This document shows positions 22,801 to 36,400 of a stretch of 64,000 nt of DNA, one piece after another. Location of the stretch: contig OZ007508.1 of the NCBI GenBank assembly GCA_963931865.1, forward strand, positions 13,638,781-13,702,780, given 5' to 3'. Below the pieces are notes generated by a model. The model worked only from the letters and a program-made list of their open reading frames with translations. It did not search any database and was not told the origin of the DNA. The DNA comes from Axinella damicornis. Its lineage: Eukaryota; Porifera; Demospongiae; Axinellida; Axinellidae. Within the stretch, counting starts at the first letter, position 1. Each line of letters starts with the position of its first letter. A program made the translations under genes and the position numbers.

Positions 22801-25648
22801 GTGCATGGCAGTAGTACTATGGGTGTCCAGCTATCCCACAAAACGTGAGTGACTGTCCTGGCTATGAGTGCCCTACATGCAGGGGTGGATGCACATGTGC
22901 AGCAACGTATTCTGACCTGTGTCACCGTCGGACTCTTCGACCTCTTCCACTTCCAGGACCTTCAACTGTAAGGTGTACACAACATTCGTTTGCAGTCACT
23001 CATTGTCACAAAACAGCCAAATTTGGAATGCAGACACATTTATTCAGAATGCCTGGGATATGTAGGCTGGGCCTCACTCTGTGATAAAATGCTTTCAGTT
23101 TCAGCGTCATCATTATTGTTGTGCAAATGTATAATACCATTAGCCTCGTTCCCAGGCCGTCTGCCGCTTCGTTTTTATTCGCATACGTGACCTTTGAACC
23201 CCCGTCAGATAAGCTGGAAGAAGGCCTGGTACCACTCCTACGTCATTTACAAGCAAAGTGGACACGATTGGGACACAGTTTCATATAAAATGGCGGCGTG
23301 CCAGAAGTTCACGGGCTAACGGCAGGTTTCCTAGCGAGTTATTGTTGGCTTTTATGCTACCATGGTGGACCACTGGAGGTGTCAGGTATGGTTCTCTAGG
23401 TAACTGCAATAGCTTACCTCTACAGTAGCTAACCAAGCGCTTGGTACGCCTGAGTAGTCAAACGTTAGTGCATGCTGTATTGCCGTTAGCGCTGAGTTGG
23501 CATCAAGTTGCTGTCTTCGTGGTATCAATATAAACTCGAAGAGCATACGTGTAGTGGAGTTGCTTCATAACCGTGTCCACTTTGTTGTAAATGACGTAGA
23601 AGTGGTACCAGGCCTTCTGCCAGCTTATCTGACAAGGGTTCAAACGTCACGTATGCGAATAAAAACGAAGCGGCAGACGGCCTGGGAACGAGGCTATAAT
23701 ACCATAGTCTCATGAAAGAGCACCCACCCCCCCACTTTTGGCTCAACGTCCTGTAGGGGATCAAAGTTTACTCAAATCAGCACCTACCCTTGCGCTAGCC
23801 TCGTGTGAGACAAGTGGAGCACATTCATGAAGTTTTGAGAAGCGCTAAGCATATCTGAGGTAAGAACTTTGCTTGCAGAAAAGCTCTGGTGTCTGTGTAT
23901 GTTGGCTTGCCCGTGAAGACGATGACCTCAACCACTCACATGGACATAATCGAGCGCTTGATGGCAGTGAAGATGACATGGCGAGCAGTCATACCCCGCA
24001 TTGACAGTGAGCATGAAGAACAAGATTTCTGTGAATCTAGCGATGTAGATCTGCTGGGAGGGCTCTGAAGCATGTGGGCTTGCTGCTACGTAAACGAAGG
24101 TGGGCGCTCTTTCAGGGTTGAATGTGGAAACACTCGAAAGGGTGCCTACCCCCCTGTTAGGTGAGCATTTAAGGTACACCGCCAATGGGCACTCATTCGT
24201 GAGACTATGGAAATTGCGCTGAAAGTGTGCTATATGGGTGAGCATGGTAGTCATGGTGCTATAAGAAATACTAGTTCAAAATATCCATATCTATAGTACC
24301 TCTCCCTCTGGTATGACGCCACGCATTGCATCCACCATTTTCTTTAAGACGCGCACCTCTGGAAGATAAGTATGATGATCAGTATATGACAGAAGTAGAT
24401 ACACCATGCATTGAAGTTAATTACTTTGTGATGTGCCCTCACTGAAAAAGTGTTTTGTTAATCTTGTACTACTGCCATAGCCCTTTGAAAGCAATAATGG
24501 ACTGGTGTGACAGGTAATGGTCAGATCACACGCAAACATGTTCAGCAGTGAATAATCAATCGTTATATGCAGCACTGAAGCCAATAGACATGACTTGTCA
24601 GGTCACACCATGTGGTTAATAGTTGTACTACCACGAACTGTAGCTACATGCACACACACACACACACACACACTCAGGATAAGTGGACTTACTGTACTTG
24701 GAGGAAATCTTGACAGCCAGATGGTACAGCTTCATCTCAACCAGTGCAGCAACCACTTTGAACCACGTAGGCTCGTGTTCCATCATCCATACACTAAGCA
24801 TCTCCCTTCGGCAACTGTCAACATCAATTCGATCACGACTGACTGTTTGCAGTGCTGGCACTTCAAGCCCCAGATAAATACCGAAGGTGAACCAATCGGT
24901 GACATCCTTCAGCTCATTCACAAGATCCTTGAGCTTGACCTCCCCTGAACAATCAAGCAATCACTCAAGCTATAACTAGCATGTCAGATGAATGAATGTG
25001 CACATACATAATTATGATAACTGTGTAACAATAACAATGACTTATGAAGCTGACAGTATGAACAATGCCAGATAGCTTGGAAAGCCTGTAAAGTACAAGT
25101 AGACCTTGAGAGTCGTGCACTAAAATAATTATCATTGCACTCTTTTTGGGGTCAGGCAGTACAGGAGGATATCCTGTTCTCAGCTACTGCATTGGCTCTC
25201 CCTGCGGTCCAGCCAATATTGTCACCATCATTCATGTACAAGGATGCAGCTTGATCGTTGATACTATCAACCTCATGTTAGAGATTAATACATGTTACCT
25301 TGATCTTCATAGGCTGGGACGATCATCTCCTCCTCTTCTAGATTTGGCTCCTGAGTGCTGTCACTCTCTGACATAAAAAACATTACATTAAAAATATACC
25401 TTCCAATTTCAATAGCATTATAGTCAATTACCTTGTTTGGCGTCTTCATCAGGCTCTTGAGCACTGCCGTTCCCTGCAGTGTGAAGTATGAGATAAGGCT
25501 TGACAAGGGTGCATGACTACACGGAACACTTACGAGATGTCACAGTGCATTAATTACTACAACCTACCTCCTGTTCCATCACTGTCATCCTCCTGTATGA
25601 TTGTAAAACTGAAAGTTAAGCTGCAGCACATTATTTTATTCAGTAACT

Positions 25649-25680
<32 letters not shown>

Positions 25681-28600
25681 ATGTCAATCTGTTCCCTAAA
25701 AATTTGGCATCAACACACCTGACCCTCAGCTACATCCCTTTCTAGACGTTCCAGTGCTTCCTGAAGCGATGGTGGAACACTTTCGCCTTCAAAGAGGAGA
25801 GGAAGAGAGGAGGAAGATGAGTCAAAGAAGCAAGACTTCAATGCATGCAGTACATACCGTACTTCGAGGCAATTGCAATGGCTAATTTGTGCATCCCAAT
25901 CTGAGCCAATGCATTGACGATTTTGGACCATGTGGCAATCTCTTTCTCCATCCAAGAAGAGAGCATCTCCCTCCGGCGATCCTCGATGTCTTCGTAGTCA
26001 GACCTTATCTCCTTCAGTCTTGATTCCAAAACCCCCAGGCATACTCCCAAGTAGAACCAGTCAGTGACCTCTTGCAACTCAGAGAGAAGATCCTTCATTG
26101 CTACTCCTTCCATCTGGGTATGGAGCCCCTCAGGACATGGAATGTCTGCAGCGAAAAGTCAAACTTAATAGATTAAAATCAATGCCAGGCATTTTACACT
26201 GTGATAGTATTGGAATTTTGCCCATGCATGTTGAAGTAGCTCACCTTCCTGCACTTCTTCGGCCGTACCCTGCAGCTGGTGACCAAGAAAGATTTACTTC
26301 TTATAACCTAGCCACTGTGTATACAACCACTTTTAGGGACCAGCATTATAGGAGTGGGCTCTCCAATCTGAAATTATACACTTCATTGGACTTCATTTTG
26401 AAGGTGAGAGCTAACGGCACCATCTTATTCTACCAGGATAACATTTCCACACAGTCATCCTGTGGATGGAAACGTAATGGGAGGGAGTCTAGTGCCTTTG
26501 CTCATATAAAATACCAGGCCCTCTCTGTCCACAGTTCTATACTTCAAGAAGAAGTCAAATGCTGGAGGTGGGATCAGCTTGGACAGAAGACTGGGATGCA
26601 AGGTGTTACCTGTTCTTCAGCCACATGATCAACCACTGCCTGAGGGAGGGGCACACCTGCAGTAAAAGTAATACGCCATGCGATTATATATACTTCCTAA
26701 TCAATGATTGTCATTATGAATACGTAAATACTTCGGCAGCTGCTGTTGATATTGCCTTCTTTGCAGATAACAATATAATGATCATTTGAGGATGAGATGC
26801 CTACACAAGCTCTGACATATACCTTCCCATGTTCACTCAGTTGCCATTCAGCTCAGTACAACTGAACTAAGATTATGCAGTTGCACTCAACCTATCAATT
26901 TGCTGTACTTTCATTCTTGATTACCTCTCAATATTGTTGCATGCAATAGGTTTACCATATTTGTGGGCGATCTGGGCAGCCAGGGGCAGTGTCTCCATCT
27001 GAACAAGTGCATTGACAATCTTCAGCCAGGAGCACTCAGGATCTCGCTCCATCCACAGCATGAGCATCTCCCTCCGGCTGTCCTCCGTTGTCTGGTTGTC
27101 CTCATATATGGCCTCAAGTTCTGGCTCCTCGAGACCAAGATGCTGACCAAATGGCTGCCATTCGGTTACCTCCTGTAGTTCCCTCAGCAAGTCCTTCAAA
27201 CCTGTGTGTACACATTTCACAGATAAAACTGCACACATTACAGAAAAGAGTTCAATGCAACTTACTTGGCTTTGACTCGTGAACATCACTAAGGAGTGGT
27301 GACACGCCCTCCTCACCCTAGTGCATTATGTCAAGGAATTTATATGGTGCTAAGTTATGCCAAAGCTTCACATACATGAATCAGCATGATTTACCGTAGG
27401 CGCTCTAATTATGCGTCCTTCCGTCACACTCCGGGGACTAATTTGCGTAACGCGATTATAACGGCAGCATGGCAGCTACTAGTCTCGGTACCAGACTATA
27501 AATAGTCTGGTACTGAGACTAGGCAGCTACAGTGTAGCTCGAAGCGTGCACAGTACCGTTGAACGACGAAGAGGGCTCATCACACTGCCTGTGAACGTTG
27601 ACACAGTTGCGATACGGCTGGGACATCAGTGAAGGTACGAGACAGCAACTCACTTATGTATTCTGTGCCCCAGGATACGGACGCCCCATGTAGGAGAAAA
27701 GGCAGCAACAGTCCAACAACCGGGAAAAAATACAACCGCTATATGCAATAGCCTTGTCTACACTCGTCTGACTTTAGTACCTAGCGAGGTGTTTTCTAAT
27801 AAAAATAGTAATGGTTGTTACACAAGACATAATTGTGTCTTGGAAGTGTGCTATAATACTTTATTTGCATGCATGCTTCAAAATGACCTGGACTTGTTCA
27901 GCCATCAGTTCCACTGGCTCATCTGAGTCATCTGAGTCCAAACCTGTGATAGAGGAATGCAAATATTAGCCTGGTAGCTACTGCCATATGTAACACATGA
28001 GTGCAGGTACACTGCAACTAAATCTAATACATAGGCACAATAGGTTCATATCCATAGAAAATATATTACCGTGGTTTTGAGCAATTCGGTTTGCCAGAGC
28101 TCTCTTTCCCATTTCCCGAAGTACCCTGACAATCTTGGACCATGTTGGCTCTTCAATTTCCATCCACTTGAGGAAGACCTCCCTCTTGCGCACATCGGTG
28201 TGCTTGTAGTCTCTCTTAACAGCTTGCAGTGTTGCGATGGGAATTCCCAGACACATCCCCAGGTAGAACCAGTCTGTCACCTCATGCAACTCGCTGAGTA
28301 CGTCCTTCAGGTCCACTCTTTCCTCTGCATTTTAGAGTATTCATGACACTCTTTGTTAATTGGCCAGAAATGATACAGTAGGTTCACATGATATTGTATA
28401 GCACTAGCTCTAGACTAGTGTATTGTACAGTTGTATCTGAGGCCAATCAATGCGTTTGTGCTGAAACTCACCTTGGTGGTGGTGCCGTACTGGCAATGAC
28501 AGTTGAAGCGAATGCTCGACCAATGGTGGCCAACACAAAGACAAAAGCACTCACTAGCACTGAGGCATGATTCTGATTCAACTGTCGGTTCAATAATGCA

Positions 28601-31600
28601 GTGGGTAGTTTGTATAAACTGTCTTTTCATAGTAGGTATTTAAGTAGCTCTGTTGATGCATATATAGTGTACCGATAAGTGGTCAAAACCTGGAGGCGTG
28701 GAAGGCCTGGGAACAGGGCTACTCCAGACCATCGATCAGCAATCCCCAGGCATGTTGTATGAGGGTCCAGGGTCAGCTTCATGCATAGACAAGACATTCA
28801 TACTTCCAGGAAGGTTGTTGAAATGGATATGCGACGAAAATTGCAGTATGACCATGCACGCATGCACCCACAGACAAATTACACAACTGAACACTAAGTG
28901 GCATGGGAGCTTGCTCATGCTTGCCCCAATAACGATGGTTCAGGTACAGGACAGACAGAGTGTTACCTCTTTGAACTTCTTGAGCATCTTCAAATACTTC
29001 GTTGGTAACCTCAGGGATGGTGAAATCCCCTAACAGAGAGAGGTGATGCAAAATCAGCCATCGAGTTGGTTGTAATTACTTCTTCGTGTATCCTTACATC
29101 CTGAAATGAAATCGTCATCGTCCTTGCAGAACGACACAGACTGATGCTCAGCATTGATGGTCACAACAGACTGAGTAACAAAAAGGTAACAATTACATGG
29201 TTGTAACAGATTACTGGAGAGAGCCTCCTACTCTGCATGTGTATTAGTCATAAGACAGTGTACCTCAGTCCTGGGTTTCCTGAGACTATCAGTTGATGGA
29301 TCTCCCTCTCCAGGCAGGTCCGCAAGGGGCACCTCTACAATTGGAGCACAAATGTTGCTTGTAGTAAGATTACTGTAACTGCCAAACACGCTGTATTATC
29401 TTACTGTATTTGGAAGCAATCTTGTAGGCCAAATCCGTAGCCCCGACTTCATTCAGAGCCCGCACCAGGGTTGCCCATGATGTGACCTCTCTCTCCAGCC
29501 ATGCCAGAAGGACCTTCCTGGCACATTTCTTGGCACTAATGCGCTTGCTCTTTATCTCCTGCAACTCCTCCATGGGAATACCCAGGCACAAGCCCAGAGG
29601 ATACCACGATTTCACCTCCTTCAAAGCCCTTACCAGATCTAAAAATAATAATTGCAGATTTAATTTTGAAGTTAAAACTAACCGGGTAGGATAATATTGC
29701 ATAACAATGTCAAAGTATACATGCAAGTAAATTACCTCCAGGCAGCTTCTGGTCCTCCTTGTCAACATATCTCATGTCTAAGTGCACTACCTTGGGTTCA
29801 GTGGCATGCTACGGTAAAGATCAAGATTCTCAATAGTACATAAGACAGATTAAGCAAATGTACATAGAGCACTAACTTGCTCTTGCGATGCTACCTCTTT
29901 GCTAGTGTCCACACCTGAGAAGTTTATAAGAGTTTTGTTTTAACACATTGTACATACACCAAATATAGTAAGTGGCCCAGAGATTCAATAACTCACAAAA
30001 CTTTGAGTCAAGTCGCTTGGCCAGAGCTTTCAGTTTCATTTCCTTGAGAGCAGCAACAATTTTTGACCATGTTGGCTTCTCGTCCCTCATCCATGCATCT
30101 AACATCTCCGTCCTGCATGTATCCACATTCCTGTAGTCTTGCCGTATGTTCAAAAGGGTTGCCATGGGGACCCTCAGGCACAACCCCAGGTAGAACCAGT
30201 CAACCACCTCCTGTAGCTCATTGACAAGCTCGGCCAAAGTTGGTGGGGTCTCTAATAGAAAATGTCCCACAAAGTAATGATGTAGCAGTCACGTGATTCA
30301 ATTATGCCAGTATGCATATTTAATGCATGAATCAGTTACGCCAATATGTTTGAGCATAGCAGCATTAATGTGTCAGAGCGTGTGCTTGCCATCCATAGCA
30401 ACCTGGTAACTACCCAACATGCTCACAGCTAAAGTTGTATAATCTGAATTGAAATGCTTATATACCGTAGTCGCGCGTTATTAGGCGCATGCGCCTATAA
30501 CTCCATGGGAAGGAAATATGCGCCTATAAGCGAGATGCGCCTAATAACACATATAATAATAATGACATTCCTCGAATAGGAAGCGCGCTTCAATTCAAAC
30601 ATAGCTGTTTTCCACTCCAAAGGATCGAAAATGGCAGAGTTTCTGGAAGAAGACTGCAGCGCTTACCTGGGACGAGAGTTGAACCTGCGCCTAACAGCGA
30701 ATATGCGCCTATAAGTGAGATGCGCCTAATAACGCGCGACTACGGTATAGAGTTAGTGGTCAGAAGTGGTTGGCAATATCTGAGGCCCCACCCACAAAAT
30801 TAATGGCCAGCTGTGGCTCTACCTTGTTGTTCTTCCTCATCACTTTCCACGTTCCCATCATCTTCCTGGTCGGTAGGCTCCTCAACTGCCAAATCCTAAG
30901 CAGTACAAAACGGATGGAACTATGAACTATGTACATACCATTACAATTCTGTACCAAAGCATACATACACATGAATCTGTCGCAGAAGCACTTAATACAA
31001 AGTCCGATTCTCAACATAGACAGCTACATGAATATATCCTGGCAGGAAGGTAGTGTGTGCTGCATACAATGTAATGTTTCCTCTTACTGTCACACATGTA
31101 ACATGGGGGGACCTTGGGAGCTTGCTCCCCGAGGGATGTGATTTGAGACCCTATGGATTGATTATAGGGCTCCTGAAGCCACTGACAGCATCTCTGCTAA
31201 GAGCAGCCACTCATCATACAGTTCTCAAGGTACTATAATTTAGCTTACTGTTTTGTGATAGCAGGGGCGTAGGCAGGGGGGGGGGGGGGGGGGGGGTTTC
31301 AGGAAACCCCCCCTGGGACCAGACTGAGAATTCGAACTGAGGCCCACACACTAACTGAGACTGCTTTGGCTGGCTAAATGTTCTTGTTGTAGTACTTCTG
31401 ACCTTTCTGTTGCTGGATACACAGCAATAACACTTACTTAGTGCTGCAAGTACAGCATCTCAGCCTCAGCGCTATCAGGCTATTATATAGGCGTGAACGT
31501 CATAACAATGTGCTCTATATAGAAGTACATAACTCAATTGCCACATGCTAGCTGATGGGCTATAACAGCTTGCATATTTTTTTCCATGTCGAGAGTGAGA

Positions 31601-33450
31601 CGCGGTCACGGATTGCAGGGAAACCAGAAAGCAGTGGCAGTGCAGTACAGAGTGGTGAAGGTGCTACGAGGGCCCATCCAGGTAACTGAAAAACGACCGT
31701 GAAAATTTTTTCCACGCTTCGCGCGGACTGATCAGCGCTACGCACCTCTATTCACTGCCTTCGGCAGCACTTGGAAACCCCCTTTTCAAATTTCTGCCTA
31801 CACCCCTGGATAGCATGACAATAATTGATGCTAAGATGAAATTGCAGCTGCACCCCATGGCATCCCTGCTAACAAGTGATGGTAAGCTAAGCTTCTTACT
31901 GTGGCATCTTCTGATTGAGGTGAAACTTCATTGGAAACAGGAAGGACTGCAATATCTGGTGAGAAATGAAACAATACACACTTTCGGGAATCCACATAAT
32001 TATAAGAGATTGTTTACCTTCTATATTCATATACATATGTATGTGTGTACATACAGCCGCTTGCACGAGGACGTCCTTACCATTATAAACTGCAGTGTCA
32101 GCAACTGTCACCAGCCCAGACCGGACAAGTGGCTCCAGCATCTTGGAACACGCAGGAGTTTTCAGTTGCAAGGATTCCAGCAAGCTTTCTCTCTTGCTAT
32201 CACCACTGCTGCCTGTTTCTCCTGGGGAGCCGTCCACGTGCACACTAAGATGAAGCCAACTCTTAGCATCCTGGAGCTCACTGGCAACTTCACTAAAACT
32301 GAAGGGATCTAAATGACGCATTGAAATGAAATAGCTAGTTAAACCACCTACGCATACAGTTTCAGGATTGCTGTGAATGCCTAAGGAACCTAAAACTCAC
32401 CACAGCACATTTCATCACTATATGGAAACCTATATCATCAGGTCGTGATGCTTAGTCGGCTTTCACCAGGCTAGCAACAGCACTAACAATTTGAATCGGT
32501 CTCTATGGATGATCGCAGGCCAGTGTGAGTAACTACTATCGTAACAACTCTTGTTCACCTTCCTTCGGCTCATGAGTTTCTGTGACCATTGCAGCGCTTG
32601 CGATCCCTGCAAAAGAATTAGGCAGTTGGGTACGTTTCATTCATTTTGCAGGATAATGGTTCCGTAATATACACAACTAGTATACCTTCAGTAGAGACAA
32701 ATATAAGGTTGGAAGCTAATTTTCACCTATCTTGTCAAACGGAGTAAACCTTCGCTACTTACTTAATATGTGGTAAAAGCAAATTTCACCAGGTATCAGT
32801 AAAAAGGAAATGGGATCCACCTCAAGACGAGTCATGGGATCTGCAGCAGCAAGACATTATCTTTCACCCAACTCATAGGCTTGTGTGAATTTTTCTCATT
32901 TTCCTTGGTCAAAATTTATAGAACCTGAAAATTCAAATCAGATGTATAGCATACTTTTCAAGAGGACATTCTATGGAATGATTGGTTACTTGATCAGTAT
33001 AATACAGTTTTTCAGTGATGGCTGTTAGCATAACTTAATTCTCACCCTGAAGTGAATCTTGCAACTCCACCTTCTGCTGGGCATCGGGTCCATCACCATT
33101 GGCATTCACATCTGCAATATTTCATGAATTGAATTAATTTTAGCAAAGAAAACTGTTGCTGGTTGTTTGACTTGCTGGTTGCGGCTGTTTCTTGGCTAAT
33201 CATATATAGCAACAGTAGAATAGGTCAGTCTTGAAACAGCAAGATAACTCTGAAAGATACAACCAACCAGCGAATATCAGTCACAACAGTATTTGATCGC
33301 TTCCAGTATGAAATACGGCGGGAGAAGGCGTGGTCACATACGGTGCCATCAGGTAGACACATGGTATAGACACATGGTATAGACACATGGAGGGTGGTGC
33401 CCAACAAAAAATCTCGACGTCCTGTGTTGTACTGTCAGTATGAAATATGG

Positions 33451-33486
<36 letters not shown>

Positions 33487-36400
33487 GATCTGGTCACGTG
33501 CGATGCCGTCAGGTAGACAGATGGTAGACACACGGGGGGCGGTGCCCAACTGTTTTAATACCTGTTTGCATTGATCCGTCCCCGGCATAGTGAACAATGA
33601 ACAGTATCGATCGTCTGCCTTGCGAACGGTCTAACATCCCGCCATTGGATGGACACAGGACGTCGAGATTCTTCATTGGGCACCACCCTCCGTGTGTCTA
33701 CCATGTGTCTACCTGATCTCCCAGGCCTTCCCCTGCCGTATATCATACTGGCAGCGATCAAATAGTGGAGGTGGAAACGGCCTGGGAATGAGGCTAGGGA
33801 GGCCCCATGCCATGTACATGTAACTAAAATGGTATGTCACTATAAATATAAAGGCTGCAAGTTTTCAGTTTCCACCCAGAAGGCTTTATGCATTCCAGGA
33901 AGGTCATATTCCAAGAAAAGCACTCCAATCAAAACTGCACATAAAACATCTCAAACCAGTTTTCCAGTAAATCCCGCTAACGGAGGTTTTGTGGGTGTAC
34001 TCATGTAAACACTTGCCCCTAAGAAGCCTGCGGACTATCCTCACGATAAACTTTCATGTGAGGTCTATGTTTACACCACATTTGTACCAAGCATAAGTGT
34101 TGAGCGGCATTCCCTTCTGAACTTACTCCTAAAAATTCAGTGATCTGGGGTTCTGCTTGGGTTGGAACTAGTTGTTGCCAAACATTGGGAAGGGTACTGC
34201 TGCCTTATTTTGCGTCCGCTGTACATGGCAACTCTCAGTGCTATGGTTGATTGATGGATGTGTCTTGCACCAGCCCTCCTGATTGATTGATATGTGGTTT
34301 TAAAAACTTTTAACTGTGTCATGTATTGCTTGACAGACACATGAAATGGGATGTTTAAGAGTATGCATGCAGTTCCAGTGATCGAGGGTGGGCACCCTGT
34401 AAACAAGTGCACCCTCTCAAAAAGCAGAGCCATAGCAACAACATGTCAAATGAAGGAGAGGTTTGAACAATGCTGTACAAACACCCGAATCATTTGTTAG
34501 TCAGGCTTCATCTCACTTTGTGTGGGCATGTACTAGTAGCGGTACATAGTACTGTAAACATGCTACAACAACTGTGGGCACGTCCTTCCTTTGATGATTG
34601 ATACAGCCGCTGGAACAGGGTATGTATCACTTATCACTTCTGGTAAGGTATTATTACTAGCACATATAACTATTGGTGATTTGCACCTGAAGCACCATAA
34701 CAGCATTTCCTGGTGGCTGAAAAAATAGATGATTTTTTCCCCGCACTTCAAGCAGAGACTCAACTGCTACACTGAAAAAACTCTTAATTGTGCACCCCCT
34801 TTCCGGAACCCTAGATCCATATGGCACGCCGTTCGTACATCTGGATGTCATGTTAGAAGTCCTGGATTTTTGTCACGTCCGGTGGATTTGCTGCTGTGAT
34901 AAGTCTCTTCAATTCATTGGGGCTCATGCTACAGCCCAAGATCATATATAGATTCAGCCAGCCTGACACTTAGTCTCGTTCCCAGGCCTGCCCTGTTTTC
35001 GGTTGCATGAAGAACGCGGAGGGCCTGGTACGTTTCCTGACGTGAGTGACATCACGGGTAGAAAGACGGTAGAAGGATCTAAAATGAACGTGGGCATACT
35101 GGGTCTCAGAACAGCAAGAACAGCGAAGGTACCAGGTAACATAGCTAGCAGGGGGCGACTCGTACTCACCGAGCGTTGAACATGTAGATGGTTGCAAAAT
35201 GTAGCATCTTCGTTCTGAAATGTTGTCGTTTGCTGATTAGGTCATGCTCACGTGAGGAAAGACACAAGCCCCCCCCGCTTTTCCGTACTGCAAGCGATGA
35301 AAAGCTGGACATCAGGGACTGGGAACGAGGCTATCTGACAGTATATAGCATTGCATTACTGCCTAGCTACCAACAACTCAAGAGAGGTAACCCCTGGGGT
35401 AATGTGCTAATAAAATGAACGATTCAATTTAACTGATTCCATTGAGCAAAGATATTGAATTCTGGGAATATATGACTCAGCGTAAGGTCAAGCAAGGTCA
35501 CTACTAATTAATTTTCAATAGGTGCCATACCAGGAATGAAGCCGCTCAGTGCAAGTTTCCAGGAATGAACCAGTTTATATTGTAACAAGCAAGAAAGCAA
35601 GGCTAAGACAATTTCCAGGAGAAAGAACTACCGGGAATAGCTAGCCATACTTTAGGTCTAAAACAAACACATGCAACAGTAACACACAGCAAAGGCTGGT
35701 GCTGGACAGTAACAGCCCAGACAAACACAGCTGCCAGGTTAGAGGTGTGCAAGCAGTTACGTAGGTGTTCACTGCACCCGAACTACTCAGACCATGCACA
35801 ATGGTATGAAAAAGCATAAGCCCAACAAGAGGCAATAAATCGTAGATCTTCATCGTCATCGTCCAAGGTATCTACACAATGATCAGTTAGCTCCACATTG
35901 GGCATAAAACCATGGCAGTACATCCCTGTTGGTATGGACCATATAGACACCAAGATTATTATAGCTACATTTGGTCAAGAGTGCATGATGACATCATCAT
36001 CACTGCAGCAGAGGGAGAAGAGAGTGCAATGTCCAAAATTGCTAACCAAGCAGAATCTCCAGGGGGTACTAAAAATAGAACAAGTGAGCTCAATGAGGCT
36101 TTGTTTTGCGCTTGTAGTAAGTGGGAATTGAAGCCCTCAAGCTCATGAGGCCATGCCTATTTTTTTATTGACATGAAGATTACATTGCTACCCAAGCCTG
36201 ACACAGTCCAAGAGGTAAGGATAAGCAGAAAAGATGACTATGGGGAGAAACGGAGGGTTATCGCTTGGTCCACAAGGTTTGAAGAGGATGGCGTTGGTCC
36301 AAGTAAGCCAGTGCACATGGTATTTAGTGATGACTGGAATTCTCTTTTGAGGTTATGTTGAACAGTTAGCTGCAATGTGACTGGGTGTGCTACTGATAGT

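Noticed and set aside
25650..25680. Poly(C) run as a splice polypyrimidine tract
   Set aside because: It is about 60 bases upstream of the next acceptor region in the wrong strand sense for the minus gene (G run in the transcript); more likely a homopolymer expansion.
26098..26628. 176-codon plus-strand frame
   Set aside because: It lies antisense to linker exons and the intron upstream of Death domain 5, whose phase and homology are much stronger.
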